This document shows positions 23,801 to 38,800 of a DNA stretch of 64,000 nucleotides, piece by piece. Location of the stretch: the NCBI RefSeq assembly GCF_954871325.1, contig NC_088775.1, positions 51,561,561 to 51,625,560 of the forward strand, written 5' to 3'. Each line of letters begins with the position of its first letter. Position 1 is the stretch's first letter. This DNA comes from Gordionus sp. m RMFG-2023. Taxonomy: Eukaryota; Nematomorpha; Gordioida; Chordodea; Parachordodidae. The position numbers were made by a program, and so were the translations under genes. The notes under the pieces are model-generated. The model made no database searches. It was not told where the DNA came from and saw nothing but the letters and a program-made list of their open reading frames with translations.

Positions 23801-26800
23801 TTATTAATATCGAAAACCGGATGTGTAAAACAGGAAATGGCCATAGAAAAAAAAGGTATTTTTTTTCAAATTTTTTTTTCTGTAGATAGATATCACACTG
23901 CTTTATATTTGTTCAAAATCCTAGACTGGGATGAACATGGGTTTACGAGTTATCACTCTTTATATGGCTAAAATTGAACAAATTTAACATTAATATCATC
24001 ATATTTTAATTTAATGAATAGTTATGAAATAATGTTAATTAAAAATTATGTCTAAATGACAGATCCTTACTTTTTTTTCTCTTTATCAAAATTTTTGAGA
24101 AGTGGCTAGAATAATGAGCTTTGTTTAACACTTTAGTTAAATTTTGTCTCGAAGTTACTTGATAAAATAATTCTAAACATATTTATAACTTTATTTGCCT
24201 CAAATTGCATTACATATAATGCAATCAAAAATTTATAATTAAAATATATCATATATTATAATCATCCAAGGAATTTTAATAAATCATGACTTTTGTTTTC
24301 GTCTAGGGGAATAAAAGCTTGGAACTTTGTGTTCCAGAAATTCTCTTTGCTCTCAAAAACCTGCTTTCAAGATGACTTTCTATGTTCATATATTCATTAT
24401 TGCTCACAAATATATAATTTACCCCATAGATATTATTTCTTGCTATGTGATGTTCATATGGACGTTGCAAGCTTGCTCGAGCTGCTAATCGTTTAGTAAC
24501 GGCCCTCAAGTCGCATGGACTTCTACCTTGTGCGATTTTAAAAAATGTCACTCAGCCTTTATCCCAAAATCATTTTCATGATTGTAGAGATTAATGAAAT
24601 CTTTATTTTTATATTGGTTTGCTCCATCAGAAAAATAATAAATTTTAGCAACTCTATTAAATCTTTCCTTCAAGAATACGATTAATTTTTAAAATAAATA
24701 AAATGCACATGCGTTGTGCTTTAAACAATCTGATATAACCACTAAATTTACATGTTTTATTATGTTGTTCTTAGGGTAATAAATTATAAAAGAGTTGATA
24801 GTGGCTTGATTATTGGTCTGATTACATCCTTGTGCATGGTTCTGCACTACAAATACAGTTTTCTGAAAAGTCTGCAATAACTAAGAATTCGCCAACATTT
24901 AAATTGAATTTTAAAAAGTATATTAATGTTAAATTTGTTCAATTTTAGCCATATAAAGAGTGATAACTCTTAAACCCATGTTCATCCCAGTCTAGGATTT
25001 TGTACAAATATAAAGCGGTGTGATATCTATCTACAGAAAAAAAAATTTGAAAAAAACCTTTTGTTTTCTATGGCCATTTCCGGTTTTACACATCCGGTTT
25101 TCGATATTAATAAAATGTCCATCATATTTATTTTTATGTAATTTTAAAGAACTTTTATTAAGCTACAATATAATAAATTGTTTTTCTAACATAATTATTT
25201 CTCGAGATATTTGAAAATAAATGAAGTGCATTTTGTCAAAAATGTACCATTTTTCCGCGCTTTAAGCGGCCATATCTTAGCGGGTAAACAGTGTTGGAAG
25301 GTAAAATTTCATTTTTTTATTAGTTATAGTATATACTACCAATATACAAAATTTAAGAAAAATTGAAGGGGGTCGGGTTGAAAATCGACTTTTTTTTGTT
25401 GATTTGATATGGAATTCACCATATATATATAAAGAAAGAATAAATTATATGGTTGAGAACACATATGCTAATTTAGATATCTGCACCTTCAAATAACAAT
25501 ACAAGAATATCTAAAAATATTTACTGATATTTATCAATCAAAATTTATTAATAATCTTTAAGAATTAAGATATCGAAAGAAACCTTATAAATCTTTTTTG
25601 AGGTTAGGTTCAGACAAACTTTTTAACTGTTTAGGTTCTGAAATAATAACGTTTGATACCCGCGGTTCGGTTTAGGTCTGGATCACAAAAATTTTGTTTA
25701 CTTTTTTCAAGTTGTTAAAAAAATGTAACACTGTTCCAATATTTGATAGGAGTTAGATAAACAACCCCATTTAAAAGATTGAATTTAATTTTAATGAATG
25801 GTTTATTCAATTTATAATGTATTAATGAATGATTCTGTTTAAAAATTTTTAAAATATATCTTAAGCGGAATGTAAAGCCAATGTCTATATAAATGGAAGA
25901 CAGCGCGATAATAGAATGCGGCCTCATGTATATTTCATAGGGGGAGGGAGGCTTCTAAAGGGTTAAAGAAAATATTTTGGACGAGATAAATCTTGATCTT
26001 TTTCTCCAAATTATTTTTTCACATGAAGACGTGGAATCGATAATTAGTTTTTAATTTAAAATTAAATATTATATATTTTTTTACTTGAACACCTTTCAAG
26101 GAAGAAATCCCCATATATAGGAACACGCCGTAAAGAACGGGCATAGGTATGTACTTTATTCGTATATTTTTTTAAAAAATTTTGTATAATCCATGGTTTA
26201 GCTACCATAAAATTCTTAATAAAAATAGTAATGTTATGTAGCTTAATGTTAACTTTTACCTATCACTAAAGCTTAAGATCTGATATTTGGATAATTCAAT
26301 TTTTATTATCAAGTGGTTAAAGGTATATTTATATTATTGAAATCAGATCAATAATATAACTTAAATGTTTTTTGAGATAACAAAGATAATTTGTGCACTT
26401 AAATTATAAAATCGTTAAGATATAAAAAGAACGAATTGTGAAGAATCATCATAATATTTGGATATTTGATTATCTTAATTTTTACATTTATAAAATAAAG
26501 GTTTTCACATATCATCCATTTTCAAACTTCCGAATCAGAAAAGAGTTTCCGCAGGTTTGGGGATCCATGCAGTTTTACATTAAAATTTAAGATGAAAGAC
26601 AATAATAAAGCAACTTCATTCCTAAATAAATTTCTCATTTAAAAGGTTACGAAAAATTCTAAAACATCTTCTATCCAATTTATTTAAAAAAAATCTGCCT
26701 CCTAAATTTTATTAAAATAACAAAAAGGTAAACTTGCAATAATTTAGTCATCGTAACAGATAAGCCAATGAATACGAATATGAGAAATCCAGTAAGTCTT

Positions 26801-29800
26801 TGTTCCCTGTAAAGGATATAAAAAATAAAATATATGTAATTATATTCATATGAGATAAGCATATTTGAATGCCGTGATAACAATTTTAGTTGATTCAGAT
26901 TAGAATCCCTTGCTGCTCGGGGCCTAGAAAAAACGGGCTAAAAATTAATTTTGTAAAAACGATACCTTCTCATTATTAAAATAAAATAATTAAGACAAAA
27001 AAAATTAATATTTTATATTCTCAATTAAAATTTTGGGTTCCGGCCTAAAAAAATATATAAATTCGTCAAAACTATACTTAAAAAATTGAGCCGATATTAA
27101 GTCAAATTAAATTTTTAAAACTTTAATTCAAGTGAATTGATAAAATCACTGGACAGCTCACTAGAAAATAGTCACATCCGCAGCAGGTTTTAATGAGATA
27201 ATACAGATATATTTTTCTAGCCAAACAGAAGCTGTAAAAATTTAAGAAAATAGAGTAAAATCTCGTATCATGTCAATTCCGCGAAACTTTGATTAAAAAT
27301 GTTGTTTATCGAGAAGTAGAGCGAATGTAATATCGCGAAACCAATTCCGCGAAACATTTAATGCGAAGGCAATATCGTGAATTGATCTGCGCGAAAACTT
27401 TGGAGTGAATACATTTTAGTGGAACTTTTATAGCGAAACTTTTATCGCGCCTTCATAGCAATTTTTTTTACCACAAAATTATTTGTGCGAATTTATTAAC
27501 GAGAGCATTACCGCGAATCCATGCATATATTGCGAATGCATTTATTAAAAGAAAAATAACATATTCAATATATATTTACAGGCTTTTAAATTATTGCCTA
27601 AGTAAGCAAGAGTTGTCTTAAATGTGACCTTTATCTGTTGCGAATTAAAAATAACTTCACAATTTCTTCCTGATCTCTCCCACTCATTCTTCTAATTATT
27701 TGTTTCTCTTTAAACCATCTACAAAACGGATTAAAGTAATAAAATGTATTAAGTACTACAGAATTTGAAGTTTCAGAATTAATGTTTGAAAATCTTGGTT
27801 CATTTCACAATTAAAAAGTGACGTTATATAGCATTTTGTTCAAAACTCGTTTCTTTTTGGGATCGCAAAACTAAATGATTACTAGTTTAGGCAATAAATA
27901 TAAGCGTAAATAGTACATTCTTCTATATTTTCCATTCTATAGCATGATGCCAATTTTTTCTTATTTTAAACTTTTTTTAATAATGCCCACTAATATAGAT
28001 ATTACATATTTAAAAAAGAAAAAAATAATAACCACATGCAAATCAAAAATAACTAAGATCATTTAAAGGTGGGCCAAGTAAATAAGTTTTAGGGATCGAA
28101 CCCCCTCCCCCCATTCCTCCTAATAAATTCCTAATCTCCCCTCTTTAATACATGCTACGCCACTGTGCAGTTGTTATATAATTTTAAAATTGTTGGTGCA
28201 GTTATATAATTATAAAATATTGTTTACAATAAATCAACACCATAAATTTTTTTTTATTGGTATATTTTGGATCGGGCATATATTTTCAAGATTTTATAAA
28301 ATAAGTGATCCAGATTATAAAAATATGTGCATTATTCATGAAAGCTTTGAGTGAATGATTCTTTTTTTAAAAAAACTTTTATTATGGATTTTGATCTATA
28401 TTTTTAGAAAAGATCGTGATTCGAATCTGATTAATTAAAAAATCTGTCTAAACTGTGATTGAAAAGTTCTAAGGGATGATGTTTATGAAATTACTGAAAA
28501 TATAAAGTGGAATATGTTTTGAAGAATCGATAAACATTATCCTTTTAATGGTAATCAATAAATACACTCCTAGACTTTTAAAATTCTCTTATAACAATTT
28601 TTTTCTTCTATCCTTGAAAAAAAAATAACATAAATTTAATTAATAGGGACCTGACACCAAGGAATTTGGGTCTCTCTCCTGGGGCCGAACATTCTGTTTC
28701 CTCCCGGAGGCTGTTGACGTGTGTTATGGAGAGTACGGTGGCGGCCACAAACCAAGGAATTCCAAGCAAGGAACATATAGCCACTAATAGGGACACGACA
28801 AGTAGATCTAGATGGTAACCACATCCTTTCTATATATAATTCATCATGTCATATATTTAAAAAATAGTAAGAAAATAATTACAGAATAGATTAAATGATT
28901 CAAAAAAATGGCGAATAAGTTTATGTTAAAAAGAGTACGTTTTTCAAAATATTTCCTCCTTAGCTCTAGATTTCCTATAACCTACCTTATCTCAATAGGA
29001 AGCAGCATAATTCTCTTAATTTAAAAAAGATAACAATAGCATAGCACCTTGAGTAAATTTTCCTTCCGATTAATAATAACAGCTGTAATTTGTTGGTCCA
29101 TAAAAATGAGGATGGTTGCCAAAAGTGCCGGGAACACTGTAACTAAGGACGTCCACCAAGGATTTTCGCTTAGAGGGTTAACAAACCACCCTTTTCTCAG
29201 AGGAGAAGTGGGCTTAAAAAATTTTTTTAATTCAAAATATATCAATTTTTGAAAAGTTAAATATTAATTCTTTCTATTAAAAAAAATGAAATGGATAAAT
29301 AAATAACTACAAATATCAAGAACTATATACATAAAAGATCAAAAACTTATAATTAAATACCTATATTCAGTCAATTTAAAGAGAAAGCCAGGATGGATGA
29401 TATAATACAACGTGTTAAGAAATTACCCTAAAATTGCGAGGGACCAATAACTTAGGTGTAGCCAATCCGTAATAGAAATCTAGTCCAAGCATTAGTAGTA
29501 CTGCAAATAGGACGGAGAAATCGCTTATAGTGTACCTAATCTGTTAGGTGTTATATAATAACGTTTAATTATCGGAAAATCATGATGTTAAGAAATAATT
29601 TTAAAATTCAATTTAATGAAATTATGTTGACATAACAAACAATGTAATGAAATTATGTCGATATAACATTAACCTTATTTATATTCTCTTCTTTTTACCA
29701 CATCTCTATTCGGATGATTTACTCATAGTCTCAACTTTTTATACGCTCGTTTTATATTATAGAAAATTTAAGGGAATGTTATATCGTTTTAATTCATTTA

Positions 29801-32800
29801 CTATCATGGGGAAATATGTAGTATTTCGGAGAGATTTAAAAACAAGGCTCAACAAAAAGGTGCCGAGGAAGAGAATGACGGATAAGAAAAAAACGTCGGA
29901 AACATGAGGATACCCGTGATCGCCATCGGCATCCGTAAAATCAGCAATGGCTTTAGAATAATTCGACATTAAAGTGGATATCTTGTGAAATTTTGGATTT
30001 ATTGGTTAAATTTAAATAATAATTAAAAAAAAATTAAGTAAATAGGGCTCGGACCTTTCTATATATTTACGAAAGAAAGAAAAATATTAAACCAAAAAAA
30101 TTTTTACTTAAAAAAATATTGAGATGTTTATTTTGTTTTTAATATGAACTCTCATTTTCAATATTTATAATTCTCAAAAAAAACCGTGTTTAAAATATGA
30201 ACAAAATTACAAAAATTTAAATTTTAAGCAGCATAGATATATTTCATTTAATAATAAAGATGTGTATTACGTTGGAAGGGGTTAGCAAAGATCGCCCCAG
30301 AGGTAAGGGGTTCCGTCTAATGACAGGATATTCCTTGCTAATATGGTAAATGTTTTTAAGAGCTTGGTACACAAAAATAAGACTTATGAGAGAAGCGAAG
30401 AGTTCTTCTGTGAATCGAGTAACGTATTTAACCAGCACGCTAGCATCTGTAGCTACTATTACGAGTAGTATGAGGCAGGTCCATAGGCCTATACAGCAAC
30501 GGAAGGATAGATAATTTAGGCCTTGATCTCTTAAAAATTATTATAAATTTGTAATTATTTCAAACGGATAATTCGCTCACATACCCAACCATCTTTATCA
30601 CAAGTAAACAATTAAGATCTGATGGGTTGAAAACCCTCTCTTGGGCCCTCGGTAGATCTTAAATATGGGACTATACTTGTGTCTCTTCATTCCCCACACT
30701 AACAATCAATCCGCTTATCCAGGTTAAAAAAAATAAAAAAATATAAGGACTTCAACAATTTTATTTTCATTTCAATAGTAACATCCACTAACGGCTCGTT
30801 TTTTTAACATTTATGTTTTTAAAAAGTTTTTGGGGTAAAATTAGACATATCACCAAGAAAGCGAAAGAATTTTTATTTATTAGACAAAAATATAAATCGA
30901 AATTTTTAAATATAATTTTCCTTATAATTGTTAAATCCATAATTAATTAATTAAACATTTATGCTTTTTTAATTTCATTTTAATATAGTTTTTATCAAAA
31001 TTGTGTATTTGACCAGCCAATTATGCTTTGGTCAATTGACCGATATTTGACCGGTCAAATTCAAATAAATGTGTTTTAAGTCAATGTATACTTTATTTTG
31101 TATATAATAGTAAAATGAGTCTATAATATTAATTTAATAATATTTTTTAAATTCATTGTCATTCAATAATTGACGTTTCACTCTCCATGGCAGAGTCTTG
31201 TTCTTATTCATTTTCCTTAATATTTTTAATCCATTTTTCTGTTGTCGAGATCTCCAATCGATTTATGTTTTAGTAAAAATATTAACCGAAATCGACCAAT
31301 TTCTTTCTGAAGAAGTAGAACTAATTGTTATTTCTCTTAATGGGCATGGTGGGCAAAGCTCATTCCACTAACTTGAGGCCAAAATTTGATATATTTTTTA
31401 AAAAAGTTACTGCTTATAATATTATTTGCTATTAAACATGCCACTTTTACTACTGAAATTTTTAATATCACTTGAAATATTTTGATCATCACCACTTTGT
31501 AAAACGATTAATTTTTGTATTATATAACATATTTCATTGAATTCTATTAGTAAGATGCTCCCTCCCGAAATTGAGGACCCAATAAATAAGAAGAATTGTG
31601 ATCACATGCATTTATATCGTTTATTTTATTTATTCAAACATTTTTTTTTCAGATTTTTTTAGAGTATTTGACCGTATTTGACCAAATCAAATACTCCCCC
31701 GGTCGCTAACCCTGGTATTTATAATGTCAAATTTTTTTTAGTTAAATTAAATATAATTCGTAATATAGGTATAATGAAGGGTTCTTTTTAGAAGTTTGAA
31801 GAGATGATCAATACGATGATTATTTTGGGATTTTATTTAAACAAGATAATTAAATAGTGCATTAAAAGTGGAATTCAAAATTTTAATCATAAAATGGTGG
31901 CCAGATTATTGAATTGTTTACCTATGAATATTTCAATTTTGAAAAAAATAAATAAAAAAACAGGATAGCCTGGTAAAAATAAATTTAAAAATCAAACTGG
32001 ACCCGGCTTAAAAATGGAAATGAATTAAATCCAGAAAGACTAATTTAATCTCCCCAGGTTCCGATGTATATCATATTGTAAGTCTAAGGTTAAGCCCGAT
32101 CTTAACCTTACATTACAATAATGAGTTGGATCCGAAATTTGGGATTAGGGTAAGATCGATATGTAATAAGAGGGTTAGAAGAATACATATTTAATAAAAA
32201 ATATTTTGCAGCAATTATATACTAATCGTAGTAAGCAGTGGAATTTAGACTTATAATTGGCAAACTTGATTCTCACTTTTATTTTCTTTATATTTGTTAA
32301 TATAATCTTATAAGGATAAAACGAAGATAATTAGAAATCATTTAAATTAAATTCCTAGTACCTGCAAAAGGAAAATACGATGGATTCAAATACGAGTATA
32401 GGTCCAGTACTACCCATTATGGTGAGAGGCTGACCAGCAAAGAGTGACCATGTTATACCACATATGGCTCCAGATAATAAGCTTTCTATCGTAGCCTGAA
32501 TGTTTTTAAAATACAATTAATCTCTGCATGTGGTAATTGTAGTAATGTAGAAATTACATGAATAATTGCATTATAAACACATATAGATAATATTGATATA
32601 ATGGAAATACATGAATGAATATATGGTATTATTTTATTTATATATTATGAATTAGTATATTCGTTTATTAAATGTTTTATAATTATTATATATGCATAAT
32701 AAAATCGGGTAGTAATGTTTAACTGTCTAACATTATTGCTATGTAGAAATATCTATTATAATTATATATCTGGCCATTATTGTTATATGCATGAATGATC

Positions 32801-35800
32801 ATCGCTGTATGAATAAATGAATGTGTTATGAATTATCCTATGTATAATTATCCCGTTTATTATAGCGATTATATAGGAGGGATGCATACTAGAATCCTGC
32901 AGGGCCAACCTTTGGCCCAAGTCCGAAAAAATATTAATTTTTATTCTCTCATGGTATTAAATGAATAAAAAAACCACATCCTGATGCAAGCGCGTAAAGA
33001 GCAAATTTGCGTGTTCTCGTAAATATCATTTTAAGCCAATAAAAAATTTCATCCTACACACCCCGCGCCCCCTCTCTCTCCCAAGAATGTATGCAATATA
33101 CCATTATAAGGAAGGATTTGAAAAATTAGTATTAGTTTAGTAACATTTAAAAATAAACGAGTATAATTCAAATTTTTTTTTAAAAAAGGATTTTAATATA
33201 AAAAAAAGTGAAAACCCAAAATTTTATAAAAATCTAATATAGCCAAACGCCTACAATAAGTGAACCTAAAAATCTCTAATAAAATTCATGGGTAAAAAAT
33301 TTATCTAATAGTGCTTCCCCCCACCCCTTTAGCAAAATCCTGGTTACCTATGTCCTGATATATTAGACTCATTATTATTTTTTCATCATACTTTAAAATT
33401 GGTTTGAATAGTTTGGTTAGATTTCTTAAATGTTTCATTTTTCATATAATTAATATAATAAAATAAACCTAATATCATAAAATCGTCCGAGTGATGGTAA
33501 TAATTTTAATTTTATGCATAATATATTTATAAAACTATATTAGCAAAAAAGAGTTTTGAATAATTTATTATAAATTACAAATTAAATTATGACTATAATA
33601 AATTAACGAATAAAAATAATTTTTTACACATTTTTCCAGTACAAAGGGGGTAGAAACAATGAACACACTTATGAAATAGTATTTTTATGTTAATAGTGTT
33701 TTAAATATTATATATTTTTAATAATATTTTTAAAAAAAGTATTAACTGAAGTCGGGCTCAAGTCAAAAAAATATAGACATCGGGCCGAACTTAAAAAATT
33801 ATAATAAAAATCATGTATCACTTCTTTTATCAAGATAACTTATTAAAATTAGAATTTCTCTTTAATAAGGTGAGATTAGGGATTTTTACTTGATTTAACT
33901 TCATAAAAATGAGTTTAATTTATATATATATATTATATTAAAAATTTTGGGCTGCCAGCAGTGGCCCCTACACTTTCTGAGCGAATGAAGCAGAATACCC
34001 CCCTGAAAAGTACCCCCCCCCCCCCCTTCGAAAAAATGATAATTATTTTATGACACCCATAAATTTCAAAAATAATTTTTATTGCATCAATTTTTAATAT
34101 ATATAAATAAAATGCAAAAAATATATACTTTATAAATATTATTTTTAAATTAGTAATTTAGATAAATTAGGGAAAGAGAAAGCGAAAGAATTTATAATTT
34201 CCTCAATATTTAATTGTTTAAATAAATTTTTTTCCATTGATAATATGGTTAAATTATTGAGAAATGAATCTTCCATGGTACTACGAAGTCTTGTTTTAAT
34301 TAATTTAATTTTACTCATGACTCTTTCGGCAGTACATGAGGTTGTAGGAATGGTTAATAAATATTTATATAAAATTCTTAAATTAGAGAAAGCAGAAAAA
34401 TTTAAAAGTAGACGACAATGTAAAATAAATGAATAGTTTTTCCAATCTGAATCGTAAGTCCCTGAATTATCATCATCAGAAGAAGAAGCTAAATAATGTA
34501 TTGGTAAAAATATTTTAATTAAATAAATTTACAATTCTCAGAATCTGACAAATCTTTAGATTCTTGAACCTCTAGGTTATGAGTAATAATTACATTCCCT
34601 ATTTTGGCCATCTTATAAATATTTCTAAACTTCAACATTTCTTCGAAAATTTGACTTGAATTTAAATTGTAAAATTCACAGATATCCTCTATATCTTTAA
34701 TAATTGATTTTTCTGCCACATTATTTGGCGTAAAAAATGATGTTTGATGTAAAAATTTCATCGAATCATCATTAAATCTTTCGTTAAACTGCATAATAAT
34801 TAAATCGAGTGCAGCATAAAACACACCTATTTTAAAGCTAAAAAAAATTTCTATATTTAATGATGAAAGTATATATACCTCTTCTCCTTTTTGGATTGTA
34901 ATGTTTGAAGTCTAGAACTTTCAAAATCAAAAGGTAGATTTCTCTCCTTTATAAAATCTTGTGCCTTTGAAAAAACATCCAAAAATTCAGTGTTATTATC
35001 TATTAGATTGAAAAATAATTAAGACAATAATTTATATTATACTTCTCAAATTAATCAAGCAATCTTTTGCCAATTGAATTTGATTTATTGCAAACCCTAT
35101 ATCCTTCGAAATGGTTTGCAATTTTGTACAAGCCAAACTTTTATCAACAATATTTTATCCAAAACACTAAGTGATAAGATAAAATCAAATTTTTCTATTC
35201 TAAAGACTATAGCACTATCCATAGTGGAAGAAGTGGCAGGATCTTCAGAATCCTTTAAATTTGTTAAAGCTGCCCTCAAGGCATCATAAAGTAGAAAAAA
35301 ATTTACAATAGCTTGACGATAGCCAGCTTCTAAATAAAAAAACATTTTCAATATAAATAAATAAGGTACTATTACCGAGTGGTATTCTTGATGCGTAGAA
35401 ATCGTTGCGATTTTTTCAGATCATTACACTGAAATTTTTTGAGTACCTCATATTTTTTTACACCATTAAAATAGATATAAATCTCATCTAGTATTCCTAG
35501 AACATTTGAAGTTCCTTAATTGATTGGCATAATTGAACAATGATTAAATTTAATCAATGACAATAACACCAAATAAAAGCTGCCTTTGGCGCCTCTGCTC
35601 TAATCAAGGCCTGCACACCATTGAATCTTCCACTTATGTATGAGGCGCCATCATAACTTTACCCAACTATGAATTAAAGGGGTAAATTCATCGAGCCTGG
35701 ATATAATATTATGCTTAATATCGAGACCTGTGGTATTTCCCATACAATATATGTCAATCAGTCTTTCAACAGGATTCGGCGTCTCACTATTTTCAACATA

Positions 35801-38800
35801 TCTTAGTCAAAGCTCTTGCTTCTGATTTCGAAACATCATATGTGCCATCAACTATGATTGAAAAGCACCTGTTAAATTCAATCTCATTTTGAATTTTTTT
35901 TATAACCATATTTTTCATGGTTTAATGAGAATATTTATGTTATTATATGTTAATAGATTTGCATATTATTTCGTTTTTAATCCCTTATTGTTTTTCTCCC
36001 AGTACAGGTTCAGAATCTGCAATGAGTTTAATAAGGCCCGTCATATTGCCTTCTTGTAGCCTGTTCCCCAGAAGGCTTGGTTACGAGATATTAAATAACC
36101 TAGACTCATTAATATTCTTATGATAGAACGGTTATTATCCACACATTCTTTCTGGGGTACTATAAATAGTAATATGGAATTTTTGTTGTGTGAAAGCTTT
36201 CCATAATCGGCCATCATATGTGTCTGTGTATATTCATGCACAATAATATCACTATTAAATTTCATGATCATTAAAAGAGTCAGATATTATATTTTTTTCT
36301 AACAAATTTTATTATTTTTGGTTAATATTTTTAGGCATATTTTGAAATTGGAAAAATAATTTATGACAAGAAATCTCGGATAACAACCTAATTTACTAAA
36401 CATCGATCTAAAATTTCCGTCAATATATATTAAATTAATAAATAAGTGGGGGGGGGGGGGGTCTTATTATTACATACATAAACCAGAAATCAATTGGTTA
36501 TGGATGGATGTAGCAAAACAATAAAAAAAAAATTTTTAAATATTAAAATAAAAATTTTTTTAAAAAAAGTACCCCCTACTCAAAATTTTAAAATAAAAAA
36601 TTTTAAAAAAAAGTACCCCCACTCAAATTTACTGAAGCAGTTGCTTCGGACCCCCCCCCCCCCCGTTGTAGGGGCAACTGGCTGCCAGGCTTTGGTTTAA
36701 AAAGATAACAACACTAAAGATTCCATAAAACAAAAGAATTATCTATATAATAACAAAATAAATAAAATGAATACATTATCTTTTACAATTGCATCAATTA
36801 TAATAAAGAAAGTTATTAGAGAATAAAATTAAAATAATATATTCCATAATTCCATTTATATAACAGTCGAAAGTTTTATAACATCGGGGGCGGGCCGGGC
36901 TTGGGCTGGAAAAAAATCAAAGGAATATTGCACAATCTTGACAATGCATGTTTACTTATTTTCTTTTATTACATTCTGCCTAACATTTGTTAATCTATCA
37001 TTTTCTTAGATCTTCGATTGATAACAAATGAAAATTTAGATTAGTAGAGAGAAAAGAAAAGGTTTACATCCTCATTAAATATAAAGTTAATTTTTGTTGT
37101 TAAGATGCGCACTTATTATAATGGAATTAATTGTTTATTTTATCTAGCCATCAGCTAAACAACTAATTTCTAGTTGGGTAAAACATAGTTTGGAACCAAT
37201 AACAGAATAGCAAGATGTTGCAGCCTTACAACGATTGCTTATTGTATTAAAGTAACAAATAGTCTTAAAAATTAGACAATTGAATTTTTGAACAGTTCCG
37301 TTCACAATTCCTATAAAAATTTTTTTATAAGAAAGACATAAAAGATAATCTCTAATACACTTTAAAAACTCTTAAAAAAACTAAACTGACAAAACTTTGT
37401 CTCCGATTTAAAAGGTCTCCAAAAATAAAGATAGACGTAACGAAGTAGATAAAAAAAGACTAAATAAGGTTAGGGGGTCATTCAACGAGGCGTAAGAATA
37501 CTTTTATTCGTAAACTCTCGATAGGTTATTCTTCGCAAATAACCATATTTGTTAACCATTATTTTCTTTCATTTCATATTATCTCTTCCATTATTTAATT
37601 TCTTTATTTATATATTTGATCATGAATATATTCTCTTTTGTAGTTAAATTTAAACCAGATAGAAAGATATGTTACGTACCAAATTATGTCCAGTAGCATC
37701 ACCTAGGAGGCCGCCGAAGGTCACGATCGGCGCCAAGCAAGCGAAATAGAGGAAAAAGAAGGATGCTAGACATTGCATTGAAAGTCCGTCAGTTATGTCG
37801 CTCCAAAAGTACCAAGGCAGTTTGCGCTTTATGTCTTGTTTAAGGCCGCCACAAAACCTGTGTGGAAGTTGTTGGTCGTTTAATATATCCATACAAAATA
37901 TGTGTATTAATATGTAAAGCATTTTAGCTTAAAAGTTATCAGTGTTATTGACTTTTTTAAAAAGAATTAAATTAGTATATTAAAATAGATTTCAAATTTA
38001 AGGTGATCCTGGCAAGATCTATGCAGCAGTTTTATCATGAATCGTCTGCTTTAAGGTTAACTATGTAATATTTATATAGATAGTCAATAATATTTTGCTC
38101 AAATTTTTAGAGCAAATTTGGAAAGTAATATTTATTTTTAAAAAAGATTGATTACCATCAATGGTAAGAATCCAGGTAAAGGGGCCAAATATTTGAAATT
38201 AAGGTTTGTTAATATAAGACAAACCAACCACTAAATTTAATTTGAGTTCTTAGAACGCCTTGCTAATGCAACATTCTCAATCTCTTTCAATTCATATTTA
38301 TTTTTACAAAAATCTCAATTTTATTTACGAAATGTGTAATATAGAAAAAAATTAACTAACATTTATACCTATTTCTTTAATGGGCCAATTTACCACATTA
38401 TAAGGTATGTGGATTAGTAGCCAATATTATGCAAGCCTGGAGATTTTGCGCAAAGAAGGAAGAAAGAAAAAGAAAGATTTGACCTCTATCTCTAATCTTA
38501 TATATTATTTTGGCTACATTCTTGATCAACCGTTTTTAAAAATAGACCCAAAATACCCCCCTGATAAGTACTATAATGAATCCCCTTTTCACGCCTAATT
38601 TTAGACAATAAAAAAAAATTTATAAAAATTAAAAAAAAATAATATACTCCCCTGATGTCTTATATCATAAAACGATTGTACCCACAATTTTTGTGCTATT
38701 ACCGAATAAAACCCAGATTAAATGTATAAGGGTCTTGGATGAGATAAAAAGATTAAAAAATAATCTAAATCCTATATCGGTAATGATCGATTTTGAGCAG

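Noticed and set aside
34245-34436. 63-codon plus-strand frame
   Set aside because: Antisense to the hAT dimerisation motif, which is recognisable on the minus strand.
37146-37321. Considered as an alternative SLC4 exon
   Set aside because: Exons 4 and 5 join in phase with no missing family segment between them.
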